Positions 9,501 through 20,766 of a DNA stretch of 41,779 nucleotides are shown piece by piece. The notes beneath the pieces were generated by a model. The model was not told where the DNA came from and did no database searches. It saw nothing but the letters and a program-made list of their open reading frames with translations. The DNA comes from a virus: positions 1 to 41,779 of IMG/VR virus record IMGVR_UViG_3300021356_000045; one strand, written 5' to 3'. The first letter of the stretch is position 1. Each line of letters begins with the position of its first letter. The position numbers were made by a program, and so were the translations under genes.

Positions 9501-11203
9501 ACAGGTATAACTGATCCTGAGCCTATAGAAGCTGTATCTCCTACTCCATCTCTTGGATCACCGTTTTCATCTAAGAATAAACCTCCATTTTGACTAGCTA
9601 TACCAGTATTATCTAAACTAATTGTTTGAACATGGTCTCCTGCCGCTGTATTTACAGATCCAGATAAACCAGTTCCAGCAGTTATATTAACTCTTGAAAT
9701 ATCTCCTGAGCCTTGTCCAAAACCTTGTTCATCGATGTAATGTTTAATTGCTGCAGCTGTTAATAATGATGTATCGTTGTCACCAAAACCTGTAATTCCA
9801 CCTCCTGCTGAAATCTCTGCTTCGGTTTGTATTGCATTACCAGCTAATTGATTAAATGCAATTGATCCTGATAGTGAAGCAGCGGGATAGTTTATTGCAT
9901 CTTGTAGATCAAATGCTGGAGTAGCATCTGTACCACCTAAAGAAACGTTTACTCCGCCTAAAGATATTTGTTCTGAAGAAAGAGATATTGCTACATTATT
10001 ATCAGAAACTGTTGTAACTACAGATCCAGACCCTGCAAATGTTAAAGTTTCGCCATTATTAAAAACATCTGTATTCGCTTGATTTTGATTGTCTGATATT
10101 GTAAATGATGTTGAAATTGCTGCAGTTGAAGTAGCAGTTACCTGGCCTTGTTTGTTAAGTGTTAACACTGGAACTAGAGTTGCAGAACCTATTGATGCTG
10201 TATCGCCTACTCCATCTCTTGGATTACCGTCACCATCTAAGAACAAACCTCCATTTTGACTAGCTATATCTGTATCGTCTAAGTCTATAGTTATAGTGTC
10301 GTTACTAACCGTAGTTGTAATACCAGTATCACCTGCAAATGTTAACGTTCCTCCATTTTCAAATGTATCGTTAGCACCTGCATCAGCAGACAGTGTAAAT
10401 GATGTTGAAATTGCTGCAGTTGATGTTGCTGTTACTTGACCTTGTTTATTTAGTGTTAAAACTGGAACTAGAGTTGCAGAGCCTATTGATGCTGTGTCGC
10501 CTATTCCGTCTCTTGGATTACCATCTCCATCTAAAAATAACCCGCCATTTTGACTAGCTATGCCTGTATCATCTAAGCTTAAAGTTAGAGTTTGATTTGC
10601 ACCTGTAGATGTTAAGCCTGTGCCACCTGCTATTGTCAGTACTTGGCTATCTAAATCAACAGCAAGAGCTCCACCTGCGTCTCCTTGAAAATCTAAATCT
10701 TGAGAAGTTAATTGTGAGTCAACATAATCTTTTACAGCAGCTGAAGTTGGTAGTGTTGTGTCATTGTCGTTATTAGATATACCTTCACCTTCTAACACAA
10801 TAGCTGTTGCATCAAAGCTTGCAACTGTTAAGTCAGATGGAGCAGCAACATCTCGTAATTCATCGTTGAGTTTTTGAATTGCTGCGACAAGTGAATCACC
10901 TGCAGCAATTATCGTATTATTAGGAAGTGCGTCTCCGTTAGGTAAAGTAAAGTCAGGTTTAGTTGAATCCGCATTAAATCCAAGTCGATCAGTTAGAAAT
11001 GTACCGTCAAGTGCAATTACTAGCTGATTATTTACAGTTGCTATGTTTTTTATACCAGCGTCATTTACTAATAAGCTGCTTCCATTAGAATTTTGTAAAC
11101 TAGTCGCTTTTATAGTGACTGCATTTACTTCTTCCCATCTTGTTCCTGATATACCAATTTTTCCTTGGCTATCTGCTCTTGGTACTAAATTTCTCGTAGT
11201 CAT
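6569..11203 (-). CDS. Long repetitive tail-fibre protein (1544 aa)
   Basis: A second large fibre protein, composed of Asp/Thr/Asn-rich beta repeats. It carries the marine phage fibre signature GTTTTVDSTTINV and three near-identical blocks containing IASQNGGLFLD followed by VPVLTLNKQGQVTATST. LTSQDLDF-type and AKAVKTYVDAQ-type segments recur. The N-terminus MTTRNLVPRADSQGKIG resembles the opening of the 1714-residue fibre (a DxxxxLGxxxxRW pattern), suggesting a common attachment domain. The C-terminal 100 residues (GRFGGVFLTSQRLDGNND onward) are non-repetitive and may form the tip. AGGA sits about 10 nt before the ATG, and a late-promoter-like box lies 42 nt upstream. Receptor and position in the virion are not known. 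Confidence 0.8.
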   Translation of the reverse strand: MTTRNLVPRADSQGKIGISGTRWEEVNAVTIKATSLQNSNGSSLLVNDAGIKNIATVNNQLVIALDGTFLTDRLGFNADSTKPDFTLPNGDALPNNTIIAAGDSLVAAIQKLNDELRDVAAPSDLTVASFDATAIVLEGEGISNNDNDTTLPTSAAVKDYVDSQLTSQDLDFQGDAGGALAVDLDSQVLTIAGGTGLTSTGANQTLTLSLDDTGIASQNGGLFLDGDGNPRDGIGDTASIGSATLVPVLTLNKQGQVTATSTAAISTSFTLSADAGANDTFENGGTLTFAGDTGITTTVSNDTITIDLDDTDIASQNGGLFLDGDGNPRDGVGDTASIGSATLVPVLTLNKQGQVTATSTAAISTSFTISDNQNQANTDVFNNGETLTFAGSGSVVTTVSDNNVAISLSSEQISLGGVNVSLGGTDATPAFDLQDAINYPAASLSGSIAFNQLAGNAIQTEAEISAGGGITGFGDNDTSLLTAAAIKHYIDEQGFGQGSGDISRVNITAGTGLSGSVNTAAGDHVQTISLDNTGIASQNGGLFLDENGDPRDGVGDTASIGSGSVIPVLTLNKQGQVTATSTSSVSIVSTQITDFTEAVQDVSAGQLVTNGSHSGITAAYDDAGDGAIDLSINKSIITGQNDFAQGESLASGDQLLVSDTSDNVGDLKKITASDLQTYMQDNLTFTTNTDEDVSKANLSTRLASFDGTDTLNIGDADNDTSVVIRGNLTVKGTTTTVDSTTINVQNSFTFEGATPDEFETVLSVIDPTDDRSITLPDQNGSILVLRSDATDNEKNTAVTSTPAELNLLDGSAADTVVNEKAVIYSNAGKIRGDLTGNADTATTATNITASANNNTNETVYLTFVDGATGEQGIETDVGLTYNPSTGELTSTTFSGALDGNATSATTATTAASWSDAVTVTFANGDVTGSFDIDGSAAVNNVDLTIADGSVESSMLVADAVGADQLADDAVVNASIAANAAIDLDKLDWTSESAVLTNFAQDDKLFIYDTNVTTIKSMTLSNLEDSIFGNVSGDITIAAGGDATIGNLAVTNAMLEGSIADDKLAQDYIQTAEVDGSSIEFANNSLNVRALGITNAMLAGSISNDKLNVINTDNKVSLNALNFGGGTATNEPLTASDLLLVSDVAAGEGNNAGNKKATLANLVTFLSDNTSLTSLSSLATVGTITSGTWQGEVIVDAYVANDLTISGGTVNNSVIGGTSAAAGTFTALTANTSLTINNSTAITSVDTDLTAVSQNHDTLTTAKAVKTYVDAQITAQDLDFATDTGAGGTVDLDSETLTIQGTANKVGVTHAGQTITVNVGSDIVQLTAEQTLTNKTLTSPIVSGLSLSDSSIVFEGATSNDFETTLSVTDPTDDRVLTLPDATDTLVGRATTDTLTNKSIDADNNTVSNLEVDNLKAGVLDTDLSAVAETDTTLASAKAIKAYVDSQLGRFGGVFLTSQRLDGNNDPIQENGSDIYDVVFDSSPLVRSHFGPFAFDLGQLHAQGGSDLIFYGATATGASDRHFLVVGSGDDAGDTKFTGANENTP

Positions 11204-11244
11204 ATGATTATAATCCTAACTTAATTATTTTATTTCTTATATAA

Positions 11245-11253
11245 CTATTTATT
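11245..11253 (-). promoter_or_regulatory. T4-type late promoter box upstream of the 1544-aa fibre
   Basis: The transcribed strand reads AATAAATAGTTATATAAG. This matches the T4 late promoter core TATAAATA at seven of eight bases and shares its downstream TTATATAA with the boxes at 37999 and 38590. Start codon spacing is 42 nt. Late promoters of this type need phage-encoded sigma and clamp proteins. Confidence 0.5.
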
Positions 11254-11298
11254 ACGTTATTAAATTACAAAAAATACCTTAAATAATATTTACATTGA

Positions 11299-13632
11299 TT
11301 ATTTAGGCCTAATACATTCTTCTCCTGAAGCTTCATCGGTATATATTTCAAAAAACTCATCTGTAATATCACTTGAATTTCTTGTAGAAGGTGTATAAGC
11401 ATTCATTGAACTCAATTCTTCAAGTATATCATGTAAAGTAATATCAGGATTTGCAAAATTCATTGAACCTGCGCTTAAGTTGATTGCAAACATTCCTGTG
11501 TCTAAAGTTCCATCAATAATACCATGAGGATAAAGATCTGCGTCACCGTTGTCATTTGTAGTTGAAGCTTCTGCCCATAATGAAGCAGTTGTTGCTTGAA
11601 AAACAGTGTCTGTATCATCAGCAGGTACCCATTTATAAACAGGATTGTTAACATCAGAATTATCAACCAGCGTCCATTTTAAAACTTGTCCTGCTGTTGG
11701 TGAATAATCTTCTCCAGCTGGATCTTCTCCTGAATGATCTGTTGTATCTACGTCTGATAGGCTGTTAATTGATGTAGAAAAACTTCCTTCACTTGTAGTA
11801 TTATCATCAAAAGTAGTAGTTACTACATTGTTAGTAATTGAAACGTCAGTAATAACAGGAGCATTATCTCCTGCAGGACCCTGAACACCTTGAGGACCCT
11901 GAATACCTTGCTCGCCCTGAGGTCCTTGTTCGCCCTGAGGACCCTGAATACCTTGCACACCTTGAATACCTTGAGGACCCTGTATTGATCCTCCGTCGAC
12001 CCAATCTTGACCTTCATAAATAAACAAAGAATCATCTACAGTTGATATTACAGCGTCTCCATTTTGTGGTGTAAAAGTTACATCATTAGTTAAAGTAACA
12101 TCACCGCTACCTGATGGGTCTTGTGATACTTGGCCTTTAAAAGTTATTCCAGTTCCAGCTTCACCCTGTTCACCTTGAGGACCTTGAATACCTTGAACAC
12201 CTTGAATACCTTGCTCGCCTTGAGGTCCTTGAATACCTTGCGGTCCCTGTTCACCTTGCGGTCCTGTTAAATCTATTGTTGTGAAACTAGTATTGTCTGA
12301 AAAATTTAAAGTAAAGGTACCGTCATTATTTTCAACTGTCGAAGATATTCCAACGCCAGCTTCTCCTGCAGGTCCTTGAGGACCTTGAGCACCATCAGCT
12401 CCTGCGGGTCCTTGAATACCTTGAATACCTTGTGGTCCCTGTTCACCTTGAGGACCTTGAGCACCATCAGCTCCTGCGGGTCCTTGGATACCTTGAGGAC
12501 CCTGTTCACCTTGTGGTCCTGTTAAATCTATTGTTGTGAAACTAGTATTATCTGAAAAATTTAAAGTAAAAGTTCCGTCATTGTTTTCAACTGTCGAAGA
12601 TATTCCAACACCAGCTTCTCCTTGAGGACCTTGAGCACCATCAGCTCCAGCAGGTCCTTGCTCACCTTGAGGTCCTTGAGCTCCATCAGCTCCAGCAGGT
12701 CCAGCAGGTCCTTGGATACCTTGCTCTCCTTGCTCTCCTTGCGGTCCTTGAGGACCTTGAGCACCGTCAGCTCCTGCAGGTCCTTGAGGTCCTTGCGCGC
12801 CTTGAGCACCAGTATCTCCTTTAATAGATCCTCCAGATATCCAAGTTGTTCCATTATAAGAGTATAAAACGTTTTCTAGATTATTGTCAGACTCGTCAGT
12901 GCTTACGATATAAGTCCAGCCTTTTTCAGGATTTGCAACGTTTAATAAAAGTGTTTTTGAAGCTATATCACCTTTAAATTCAAAGTCTGCACCGTCTGCT
13001 CCAGCTTCACCTCCGCCTCCGCCTCCTCCTTCTGTAAACCTTTCTGAAGCCATATTACCGATATAAATAAATGCTTCGACGTGACTTGGGTTTTCATTGG
13101 CATTATCAGGAGGAACTTCTTGAAAAAGTATACCGTTAAAATAATCTAAATACCAAGATCTATTATCTAAAAGAGGTATTCTTGTACCGTTACCTTTAGT
13201 ACCATCGCCACCATAATAAACTTTTGCTTCATAAGTGTCAGAAAAAGAAGGTGGAACTAATTGAAGTCTTCCAATAGAAGTATTTAAGTCTTGACTATCT
13301 AAAAAAGATAAAGTTCCAGACTTTGTATTTGATGAATTACTTTCATAATCTGCAGGTAAACTTAATTTAAAAGCATGATATTTACCTGAGACTAGTGATT
13401 CTGGTAGTGCTGTTGCAACGAGTCTAACATATTCAACTGTATCACCAGTAATGTCATACAAATTTGTGTTTGAAGGTGTTGTAGTAATACTATCACCAAA
13501 TATTGATGATGCGCTTAACGTTAAGCCAGTCGTTTTACTTTCATTAAAAGCTTCCAAAGCATTTGAAGTATGTGCTTTACCGACCAGCTTTTTAAGAGAT
13601 ATGTTTTCTTTTGAAGAAGATGATAATGCCAT
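11299..13632 (-). CDS. Collagen-like fibre protein (777 aa)
   Basis: A virion protein with a 200-250-residue N-terminal domain, a glycine run (about residues 203-210), and then Gly-X-Y collagen-like tracts from about residue 275 to 590. The tracts are dominated by GPQGEQG and GIQGPAG triplets and should form a trimeric triple helix. They are interrupted by two copies of a small folded insert ([19 protein letters not shown]) and by one [11 protein letters not shown]-type insert that also occurs in the 2337-residue neighbour. The C-terminal 190 residues are globular. The start uses a GGAG placed in the last codons of the upstream gene, and only 3 nt separate the two, so they are probably translationally coupled. 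A side or tail fibre is likely. Confidence 0.82.
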   Translation of the reverse strand: MALSSSSKENISLKKLVGKAHTSNALEAFNESKTTGLTLSASSIFGDSITTTPSNTNLYDITGDTVEYVRLVATALPESLVSGKYHAFKLSLPADYESNSSNTKSGTLSFLDSQDLNTSIGRLQLVPPSFSDTYEAKVYYGGDGTKGNGTRIPLLDNRSWYLDYFNGILFQEVPPDNANENPSHVEAFIYIGNMASERFTEGGGGGGGEAGADGADFEFKGDIASKTLLLNVANPEKGWTYIVSTDESDNNLENVLYSYNGTTWISGGSIKGDTGAQGAQGPQGPAGADGAQGPQGPQGEQGEQGIQGPAGPAGADGAQGPQGEQGPAGADGAQGPQGEAGVGISSTVENNDGTFTLNFSDNTSFTTIDLTGPQGEQGPQGIQGPAGADGAQGPQGEQGPQGIQGIQGPAGADGAQGPQGPAGEAGVGISSTVENNDGTFTLNFSDNTSFTTIDLTGPQGEQGPQGIQGPQGEQGIQGVQGIQGPQGEQGEAGTGITFKGQVSQDPSGSGDVTLTNDVTFTPQNGDAVISTVDDSLFIYEGQDWVDGGSIQGPQGIQGVQGIQGPQGEQGPQGEQGIQGPQGVQGPAGDNAPVITDVSITNNVVTTTFDDNTTSEGSFSTSINSLSDVDTTDHSGEDPAGEDYSPTAGQVLKWTLVDNSDVNNPVYKWVPADDTDTVFQATTASLWAEASTTNDNGDADLYPHGIIDGTLDTGMFAINLSAGSMNFANPDITLHDILEELSSMNAYTPSTRNSSDITDEFFEIYTDEASGEECIRPK

Positions 13633-13635
13633 TTT

Positions 13636-16600
13636 TTAACTCCAATCTACTGTTATATTGCTTAAGTATCCTGTCCAATTTTCGTCTGCTTCAATTCTCA
13701 TTACGAAATATTCATTTGGTTGCAGGAATTTTTGTCCAAAAGTTATTGTATTTGTTGTAGAAGATCCTGCAGATATATTTGCGTTTAAGCTTCCATTTAG
13801 TGATCCATCGTCATCTGAATAACTGCCTGTCTCAAAGTCTTTAGCAATATTTAAATATCCTGTAGCTTGAGAATCCCCGGTAAGAGGTATTTTAACTGCT
13901 ATTTTTATATTTGAAGCTGATAGCGTTCCATTAGGATCTACCAAAGTACTTCCATTACCTTCTAAAGAAAGAGAAAAACCAGTTTTTGCGTTCTGTGTAT
14001 TGTTTTGAAATATTCTATAAAAATATTTTGTACCAGTTTCTCCAGAGTAATTAGGATTATCTGCGGGCGCATAAATTGATCCACCACTGTTTATATCTCT
14101 AAAATCTCCATCAGGATATATTAATTTGCTATCATAAATCATTAAACCATTAACTAAATCATTTTCTGAGTTCCAAGAAGCTCCAGACGCAGCAGCCTGA
14201 GAATTGTAATCAACATTATCTGGTAATCTTCTAGTCTCGTTTGAGAAGTCTTCTTCAACTAAACTTTGATTTGATGTTGAAACACTATATTGCAAGAATT
14301 TTTCTGATGTTATAACTTCATTTACTCCCGATGTAGTTTCACCATTTGCAGCTGTCAAAGGATGTTTTACTCTTGCATTGATTGTAATATCATTCATGTT
14401 ATCATAAGGCTGTTGCGATGATAAATCCGGTATTGACTTTGTATAGTTCACTTCAATAATTGAATTTATAATCAATACTTCTGATTCATCTCCAGCTGCT
14501 GTAATTTCTGGTAAAGATACTGAGCTTGAACTTGTTGGATTTTGTATTGTATGAGATCCATTATTTGAAATTTGATTATTGTATGTACCTGTTAAAAGAA
14601 TAGACTTTATTTTAGATCTATTATTTGGATCAAAAACTGTAACTGCATTACTTTCACTGCTATAAATGTTCTTATATACATTCTCAACGCTTATTTCATA
14701 AGGAACATTTGTAACCGACTTATAATATGTTATACCAGATAAGCTGTTTGTCTCTGTTGACGATATTTGTGTTGAGTCAATAGAATAAGTGGCTGCACCA
14801 TTGTTTGTAAAATCTGGTACATCTGTATTATTATCGTTAATCCACTCAATTAAGTTAGATTCGTGTGATGTATCACCAATTGTATGAATAACTTTAGCAA
14901 AGTTATACCCAAGTCTTTGGTCTAAAATATCAACATAAAACTTAGAAGTTCTAAATAGCTTATTATAGTCAGGTCTATTATTTGCATCTCTTCCAGGTTT
15001 TGGAGCTGTTAAGTTTTTAAATCCACTTCCATTATTATTTAACTGATCGCCTGACAAGTAAGGCAATGTTGCTAAATTAATTGAATGCTTTTCTACACCA
15101 TTTACGTACAAAGACAATGTACCAAGTTCAGCATTGTCTCCACCGAAAGCGTACTGGTCATAACTATTACCATTTGCCGCTGTTAAATTGTTAATAAATC
15201 CAGATATATCTTGATTATTGTTAAAAATTCCAGATTTATTACCACTTAAATCAAAAGTCGAATTAATATCTGATGTGTAATCATCAAATTCTGGTACTGG
15301 ATTAGTTGTTCCAAACGACAACTTTCCAGAAACACCTTGCTGTTCTGAATCAATATTGGTAACATTTGGTGACGAAGTAACATTCCCTAAAACGTTTGTA
15401 AAATTAGCTGTTATAGAATCTAAATAACCAGCCCAGTTTCCTGCAGCTTTAACTCTTGCCAAGACATATTCGCCATTTAAGACTTCGTCTCTTCCAAAAG
15501 TAGCAAATAAATTATTTAAATTACCACTTATTGATAAGTTTGTATTGATTTCGCTATCTCCACAAGTTGTTCTGGAGTCATTTAAATAATCTTCTAAACT
15601 AAAGTTAGAAGCTAAACTCATCCACTCAGTTTCAGCAAATCCATCTTTTGAGGGTAGTTTAATTTCAACATCAATTTGAGATGAAGTAGGCGTGTCAGTA
15701 TCTGTTATTGTTGAATTGCTTCCGTTAAAAGATAATAACATTTCACTAATAGTACTACCTGAATTATTTTTAAATTTACGTATATAATATCTATTTGAAT
15801 TATCAATGCCACTATAATCTGGATTGTTATATGAAGAGCTTAAAGAACTAAAGTCACCGCTGTTAGGTAAACTATTGTTTTTAGGAGAATACAATCTTGA
15901 GTTATAAACTGCTAATCCTTCATTATGATTTACGTCATTACCCACAATGCTTAATTCAGAGTCCCAAGCATATGTATTGTTTATATCATTTAAGTCTGTT
16001 TGTGTATAAGCATTTGTTAAATATTGTCTATAGTTTTCATCATTAAATGATTCAGACGTTATTGTACTGTCTGCTGCAACATTGTCTAAAAGTATTCCTT
16101 CAACTGTTTGATTAGTTGAAGCTGTTGTAACATTAGCCTTTATTGGGTGAGGCAAACTAAATCCTGTAGTTAAAGATTGATTTAAAAGTCTATTGTTTAT
16201 GGGTAAAAGATTTGACGTTTGAGACAGACTAATTTGTTTAGTATGATCTTCACCAGAACCTGTATTGATTTCAGGAACTGCAATATTGTTAAAGTTTGCT
16301 ATGGCGTCCGGGGATTCAACAAAAGTCATATTGTCATTTTTGTAAACATATTTATAGAAATTATCAATATTTGCTGAGTATGTTGCAGTACCACTTGTAT
16401 GATATTGAATACCGGAAAGATATTTGCTTCCGGCCATTGCAAGTGTTAAAGACTTATTTGTAACAGAAATAGCTTCATTGTTGCTATCATTAACCCACTC
16501 AGCATATCCTGTAGTTTTTGTATTTTGCCCTACAACATGCTTTACTTGAGCAATATTCCAACCGTTTCTTTGACTTGATGAATGAACTTTCCATTCTCCT

Positions 16601-19600
16601 TGTCTATGTTTAAAAGTTGGAAATTCTGAACTTGAAGAAAACTTACCGCTAATTGCTGCTGTTAAATTAATAAATCCGCTACCATCTACATTAACATAAT
16701 CACCAGCACCGTTAGCAGGATCTGTCAAATCTAATTCGTGAATTTTTTCACCATTTAACCATAGCTGCAAAGTACCTTGGTCACCTTCACTAAAGCTATT
16801 ATCAGCAAAGTTTACAACATTATTAGTATATGTGTCATTAACTGCATTTTCATTTAAAGTTCCTGTTATTGAAGTATTTCCAGTATATACACCTAATCTA
16901 TAATTTCCATTTTCTGATTCAATTGTAAATATTTCATTAACATCTGTAGCCTCAAAGCCCGTAGTATTTTCTACTGAAAAATACGGGTTTCCATCTAAAG
17001 ATTGATCGCTAGATGCACCAAAAGATAATTTAATATTTTGCAACAAACTGTTTGCAGTATCTACGTCAAATTGCTCTAAGTCTGGTGCAGGTGCAGGAGC
17101 TAATGCTTTTAAGACTTCGTTAAATCTATCAATTGCAGTTCCTATTCTAGTAGTTGAAGTAAAGTCAACAAACAAACCGTCTGTATAGTCTGCATCTTCT
17201 GCATTTCCAATAATTCCTACTAATGTAGCCTCGTTATTTCCTGAATTTGTTACTGTTGCTAATTGCTGAACATCTAAAGTAGTAGTTTCTGCAACTGAAG
17301 TTGTGTTATCTGTGACACTTAAGCTTCCACCGCCACCACCTCCGTTGCCTCCATCATCAGCTACTACAAATTTAGCACCTCCTGGCGCATCTGAATCCCA
17401 TTTTAAAATTTTACCGTCAGCAATGTTTGTTAAGTCGACATCACTTAAATCACCGATAGAAGCGCTAAATGTTCCTTCATCATTAGTGTTATCACTAAAA
17501 GTTGTTGTTACAACTGTTCCTGAAATTGAAACGTCTGTAATTGACGGCGCATCAGCGCCTGCAGGTCCTTGAATACCCTGAATACCTTGCTCACCTTGCG
17601 GGCCTTGAGCTCCAGCTTCTCCAGCAGGACCTTGAATACCTTGAGGACCTTGAGAACCTTGAGGGCCTTGTAAGCCTTGCTCACCCTGGGGTCCTTCTGG
17701 TCCTTGAGGACCTTGAGCACCTGCAGGTCCAGCTTCTCCTTGTAAGCCTTGAGCACCCTGTGGTCCTTGAGCACCCTGTGGTCCTTGGATTGATCCACCA
17801 CTTACAAAAGAAGTTCCATCGTGTATATGTAAAGAGTCGTCTGATTGAACAATATACGCATCGCCTTGACTTGCATTATCAGGCAAGTCATCAACTGTAG
17901 GAACATTACCTTGAAAAGTTATTCCTGTACCAGCTGAACCTTGAATACCTTGTGGACCTTCTGGACCTTGCGGGCCCTGGATACCTTGCGGACCTTGTGG
18001 GCCTTGCTCGCCTTGAATACCTACTTCACCTTGAGGACCCTGTTCACCTTGCTCGCCTTGAATACCTTGTGGACCCTGAATACCTTGCTCGCCTTGTGGG
18101 CCTTGAGCGCCATCAGCACCAGCAGGACCTTGAAGGCCTTGAATACCTTGCTCGCCTTGTGGGCCTTGAGCACCGTCATCTCCTTTTGGTCCAGCAGGTC
18201 CTTGTTCACCCTGGGCACCTGCAGGTCCCGCAGGTCCCTGTTCGCCTTGAGGGCCTTGGATACCTTGTTCACCTTGTGCACCGTCTGCTCCTGCAGGTCC
18301 TTGAAGGCCTTGAGGTCCCTGTTCGCCTTGAGGACCTTGAACGCCAGCGTCGCCTTGTGGTCCAGCTGGCCCTTGAGGACCTTGAAGGCCTTGTTCACCT
18401 TGTGGTCCTTGTGGTCCTATTTCTCCTTGTGGTCCTTGTTCACCTTGAGCTCCAGCAGGTCCTTGCTCGCCCTGGGCACCTGCAGGTCCTATTTCGCCTT
18501 GCGGACCTTGTTCACCTTGCGGACCTTGCGCGCCTACAGGTCCTTGTTCACCTTGAGGACCTTGAGCTCCATCAGCTCCATCCGCACCAGCTGGCCCTTG
18601 CTCTCCTTGCGGTCCTTGTGGACCAACTTCACCTTGAGGTCCTTGTGGACCAGCTTCAGGATCAACATAAACAAACTTTTCAGGATCATTTTCAGTTGCT
18701 GCTACGTATTGTAATATTTTTCCTTCTTCTTTGTTTGTATGATCAATACCTGTAAAGTTTTCGTCAAATATGTTTGAACCTTTAGCAGCTATCGCGTCAT
18801 CTAGATTTTCTAACGCTGTTTTAATAACTGTTACGCCATTTAAATAGTTTGTTCCTGCAAAAGCAGCAAGAACACCATCTTCGTCAGTGCCTACAGAAGA
18901 TTTTAAATTAATTAGCTGTGAAATGTCTCCATCGCCTGTTAAATTTGAAATAACATCTGAATTCGCCTTAATTCTACCATCTAATATAAGACTTGCATTA
19001 TGCAAAGAAGTTGATGCATTTAAATAATTTGAAGTATTAGGTTGAATATATTCGCCACTATTATTTAAACCTGCTCCTGTTTGAGTTGCATCAATTTCAT
19101 TTTGTAACAACGTAATATTGTTTTCTGCTGTGTCTAAATCATTCTGTGTTGATTTAATTTGAGTATCTAAAAGATTAATACTGTGAAAAACTGAAGTTGC
19201 TGTTGAAATATAGTTTGACTGTTCGTTTGCAACGTAATTTCCGTTTACATCTAATCCAATTTGATCTTCGTGTTTGTCTAATAAAGTGAATATAGAAGTA
19301 ATATCTGCATCATTAGAATTTATTTGATTTTGTAAATTCGTATCAGCTGCAGCTCTAGCTGTTGCTTCAGCTGTAATATTAGTTTGAAGAGTATTATCAG
19401 CATTAGTTCTTGCAGTTGCTTCAGCATCAATGTTAGCCTGAAGTGTCGTATCAGCTGTCTGTAGATTTGTAATGTCTGTATCATTAGAACTAATTTGATT
19501 TTGTAAATTAGTATCAGCTGTAATTCTTGCAGTCTCTTCATCATCAATATTGTCTTGGAGAGTAGAATCTGCTATTTGTAGATTTGAAATGTCTACGTCG

Positions 19601-20649
19601 TTAGAATTAATCTGATTTTGTAAATTTGTATCTGCATTAGCTCTTGTAGTTGCTTCAGCATCAATGTTAGCTTGTAAAGTAGTATCAGCTGTTTGCAGAT
19701 TTGCAATGTCTGTATCATTAGAACTAATTTGATTTTGTAAATTCGTATCTGCTGATGCTCTTGCAGTTGCTTCAGCATCAATATTAGTTTGAAGTGTATT
19801 GTCTGCATTAGTTCTTGCTGTTATTTCAGCATCAATGTTAGCTTGCAAAGTAGTATCAGCATTAGTTCTAGCTGTAATTTCATTAGATAAATTATTAGAG
19901 TTTGTCGTTATATTGTCTGTGTTTGTACTAATTAAGTCTGCATTTGATTTTATTTGAGCATCAAGTTTATCGTCTGCATCCTTTAGAGACGTTGCTTCTG
20001 TTATATAATTTGAACTACCATTTGCAATATAACTTCCATTGTTTTCTAAACCTGCACCTGTTTCAATAGCATCGACTTCTGTTTGAAGTGAAGTTATTGA
20101 TGTTTCGGTTGCTGATACTCGGGTTGTTAATACTGATAAATCAGCTTGACTAGCTTTTAATGCAATATTTGTTTGGTTGTTTGATATGTTTGTTGTATTT
20201 GTACTAATTAAATCATATAAAATACCATCTGCTTCTCCAGAAGTTGTAGGAGCAGGATCAGGAAATTGCTCAGGTGCAACATAAGATATACTATCAAAGT
20301 TTACTAAACTACCATCAGACTTTCTAAGAACGCTTACCCAAAGTGTACCTTGTATGTTTACATCTCCAGCAAATGTTGTTGCATAATTACCAGCTGAAGT
20401 TGGAAGTAAATTTGCTTGACTACCTAGCGCATTAGGTACGCCGTAAACATAAAGAAATGGATTAGATGAAAATCTTGAACTATCTGCGTCTGTTAAAATA
20501 GTATTTAATGCTGCTTTAAATACTCCATCACCTAGATATTCTTGAGAAGGTGCTATTACTAGCTTAGGCTCGTAATTAGCATTAGCAGCATTAGTATTAC
20601 TTATTATTGCACTTGTCTTTATTTGATTATGTATAAAGTCTGCTGACAT
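13636..20649 (-). CDS. Giant collagen-like fibre protein (2337 aa)
   Basis: The largest gene of the window. Its N-terminal part (1-250) is followed by tandem repeats of [14 protein letters not shown] and [15 protein letters not shown] units at about 250-440, probably a trimeric coiled or triple-beta stalk. Collagen-like Gly-X-Y tracts span about 667-905 and 951-1033. After a glycine run (about 1100) come two diverged copies of a roughly 600-residue module to the C-terminus. Paired landmarks include [14 protein letters not shown] versus [14 protein letters not shown], and [11 protein letters not shown] versus [12 protein letters not shown] clear AAGGGAG precedes the ATG. This is probably a long fibre or adhesin acting with the coupled 777-residue protein; the receptor is unknown. 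Confidence 0.82.
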   Translation of the reverse strand: MSADFIHNQIKTSAIISNTNAANANYEPKLVIAPSQEYLGDGVFKAALNTILTDADSSRFSSNPFLYVYGVPNALGSQANLLPTSAGNYATTFAGDVNIQGTLWVSVLRKSDGSLVNFDSISYVAPEQFPDPAPTTSGEADGILYDLISTNTTNISNNQTNIALKASQADLSVLTTRVSATETSITSLQTEVDAIETGAGLENNGSYIANGSSNYITEATSLKDADDKLDAQIKSNADLISTNTDNITTNSNNLSNEITARTNADTTLQANIDAEITARTNADNTLQTNIDAEATARASADTNLQNQISSNDTDIANLQTADTTLQANIDAEATTRANADTNLQNQINSNDVDISNLQIADSTLQDNIDDEETARITADTNLQNQISSNDTDITNLQTADTTLQANIDAEATARTNADNTLQTNITAEATARAAADTNLQNQINSNDADITSIFTLLDKHEDQIGLDVNGNYVANEQSNYISTATSVFHSINLLDTQIKSTQNDLDTAENNITLLQNEIDATQTGAGLNNSGEYIQPNTSNYLNASTSLHNASLILDGRIKANSDVISNLTGDGDISQLINLKSSVGTDEDGVLAAFAGTNYLNGVTVIKTALENLDDAIAAKGSNIFDENFTGIDHTNKEEGKILQYVAATENDPEKFVYVDPEAGPQGPQGEVGPQGPQGEQGPAGADGADGAQGPQGEQGPVGAQGPQGEQGPQGEIGPAGAQGEQGPAGAQGEQGPQGEIGPQGPQGEQGLQGPQGPAGPQGDAGVQGPQGEQGPQGLQGPAGADGAQGEQGIQGPQGEQGPAGPAGAQGEQGPAGPKGDDGAQGPQGEQGIQGLQGPAGADGAQGPQGEQGIQGPQGIQGEQGEQGPQGEVGIQGEQGPQGPQGIQGPQGPEGPQGIQGSAGTGITFQGNVPTVDDLPDNASQGDAYIVQSDDSLHIHDGTSFVSGGSIQGPQGAQGPQGAQGLQGEAGPAGAQGPQGPEGPQGEQGLQGPQGSQGPQGIQGPAGEAGAQGPQGEQGIQGIQGPAGADAPSITDVSISGTVVTTTFSDNTNDEGTFSASIGDLSDVDLTNIADGKILKWDSDAPGGAKFVVADDGGNGGGGGGSLSVTDNTTSVAETTTLDVQQLATVTNSGNNEATLVGIIGNAEDADYTDGLFVDFTSTTRIGTAIDRFNEVLKALAPAPAPDLEQFDVDTANSLLQNIKLSFGASSDQSLDGNPYFSVENTTGFEATDVNEIFTIESENGNYRLGVYTGNTSITGTLNENAVNDTYTNNVVNFADNSFSEGDQGTLQLWLNGEKIHELDLTDPANGAGDYVNVDGSGFINLTAAISGKFSSSSEFPTFKHRQGEWKVHSSSQRNGWNIAQVKHVVGQNTKTTGYAEWVNDSNNEAISVTNKSLTLAMAGSKYLSGIQYHTSGTATYSANIDNFYKYVYKNDNMTFVESPDAIANFNNIAVPEINTGSGEDHTKQISLSQTSNLLPINNRLLNQSLTTGFSLPHPIKANVTTASTNQTVEGILLDNVAADSTITSESFNDENYRQYLTNAYTQTDLNDINNTYAWDSELSIVGNDVNHNEGLAVYNSRLYSPKNNSLPNSGDFSSLSSSYNNPDYSGIDNSNRYYIRKFKNNSGSTISEMLLSFNGSNSTITDTDTPTSSQIDVEIKLPSKDGFAETEWMSLASNFSLEDYLNDSRTTCGDSEINTNLSISGNLNNLFATFGRDEVLNGEYVLARVKAAGNWAGYLDSITANFTNVLGNVTSSPNVTNIDSEQQGVSGKLSFGTTNPVPEFDDYTSDINSTFDLSGNKSGIFNNNQDISGFINNLTAANGNSYDQYAFGGDNAELGTLSLYVNGVEKHSINLATLPYLSGDQLNNNGSGFKNLTAPKPGRDANNRPDYNKLFRTSKFYVDILDQRLGYNFAKVIHTIGDTSHESNLIEWINDNNTDVPDFTNNGAATYSIDSTQISSTETNSLSGITYYKSVTNVPYEISVENVYKNIYSSESNAVTVFDPNNRSKIKSILLTGTYNNQISNNGSHTIQNPTSSSSVSLPEITAAGDESEVLIINSIIEVNYTKSIPDLSSQQPYDNMNDITINARVKHPLTAANGETTSGVNEVITSEKFLQYSVSTSNQSLVEEDFSNETRRLPDNVDYNSQAAASGASWNSENDLVNGLMIYDSKLIYPDGDFRDINSGGSIYAPADNPNYSGETGTKYFYRIFQNNTQNAKTGFSLSLEGNGSTLVDPNGTLSASNIKIAVKIPLTGDSQATGYLNIAKDFETGSYSDDDGSLNGSLNANISAGSSTTNTITFGQKFLQPNEYFVMRIEADENWTGYLSNITVDWS

Positions 20650-20766
20650 ACATACTCCCTTTTAAAATCTTTAATAATAATTATTATTGATTTACGTATA
20701 AAGCATCAATAATAACAATTTAATTTTTAATTATCATTCCAGATACATATCAGACTTCTATAATAA

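Noticed and set aside
12140-18660. Short tandem DNA repeats (CCTTGAGGACC-like) resembling a repeat array or CRISPR
   Set aside because: They are codons of Gly-X-Y collagen-like tracts in two long open frames; units are 9-18 bp and vary, with no spacer structure.
20673-20688. Perfect palindrome AATAATAATTATTATT upstream of the giant fibre gene
   Set aside because: Pure A/T of this length is common by chance in such AT-rich spacer DNA and no protein site is recognisable.
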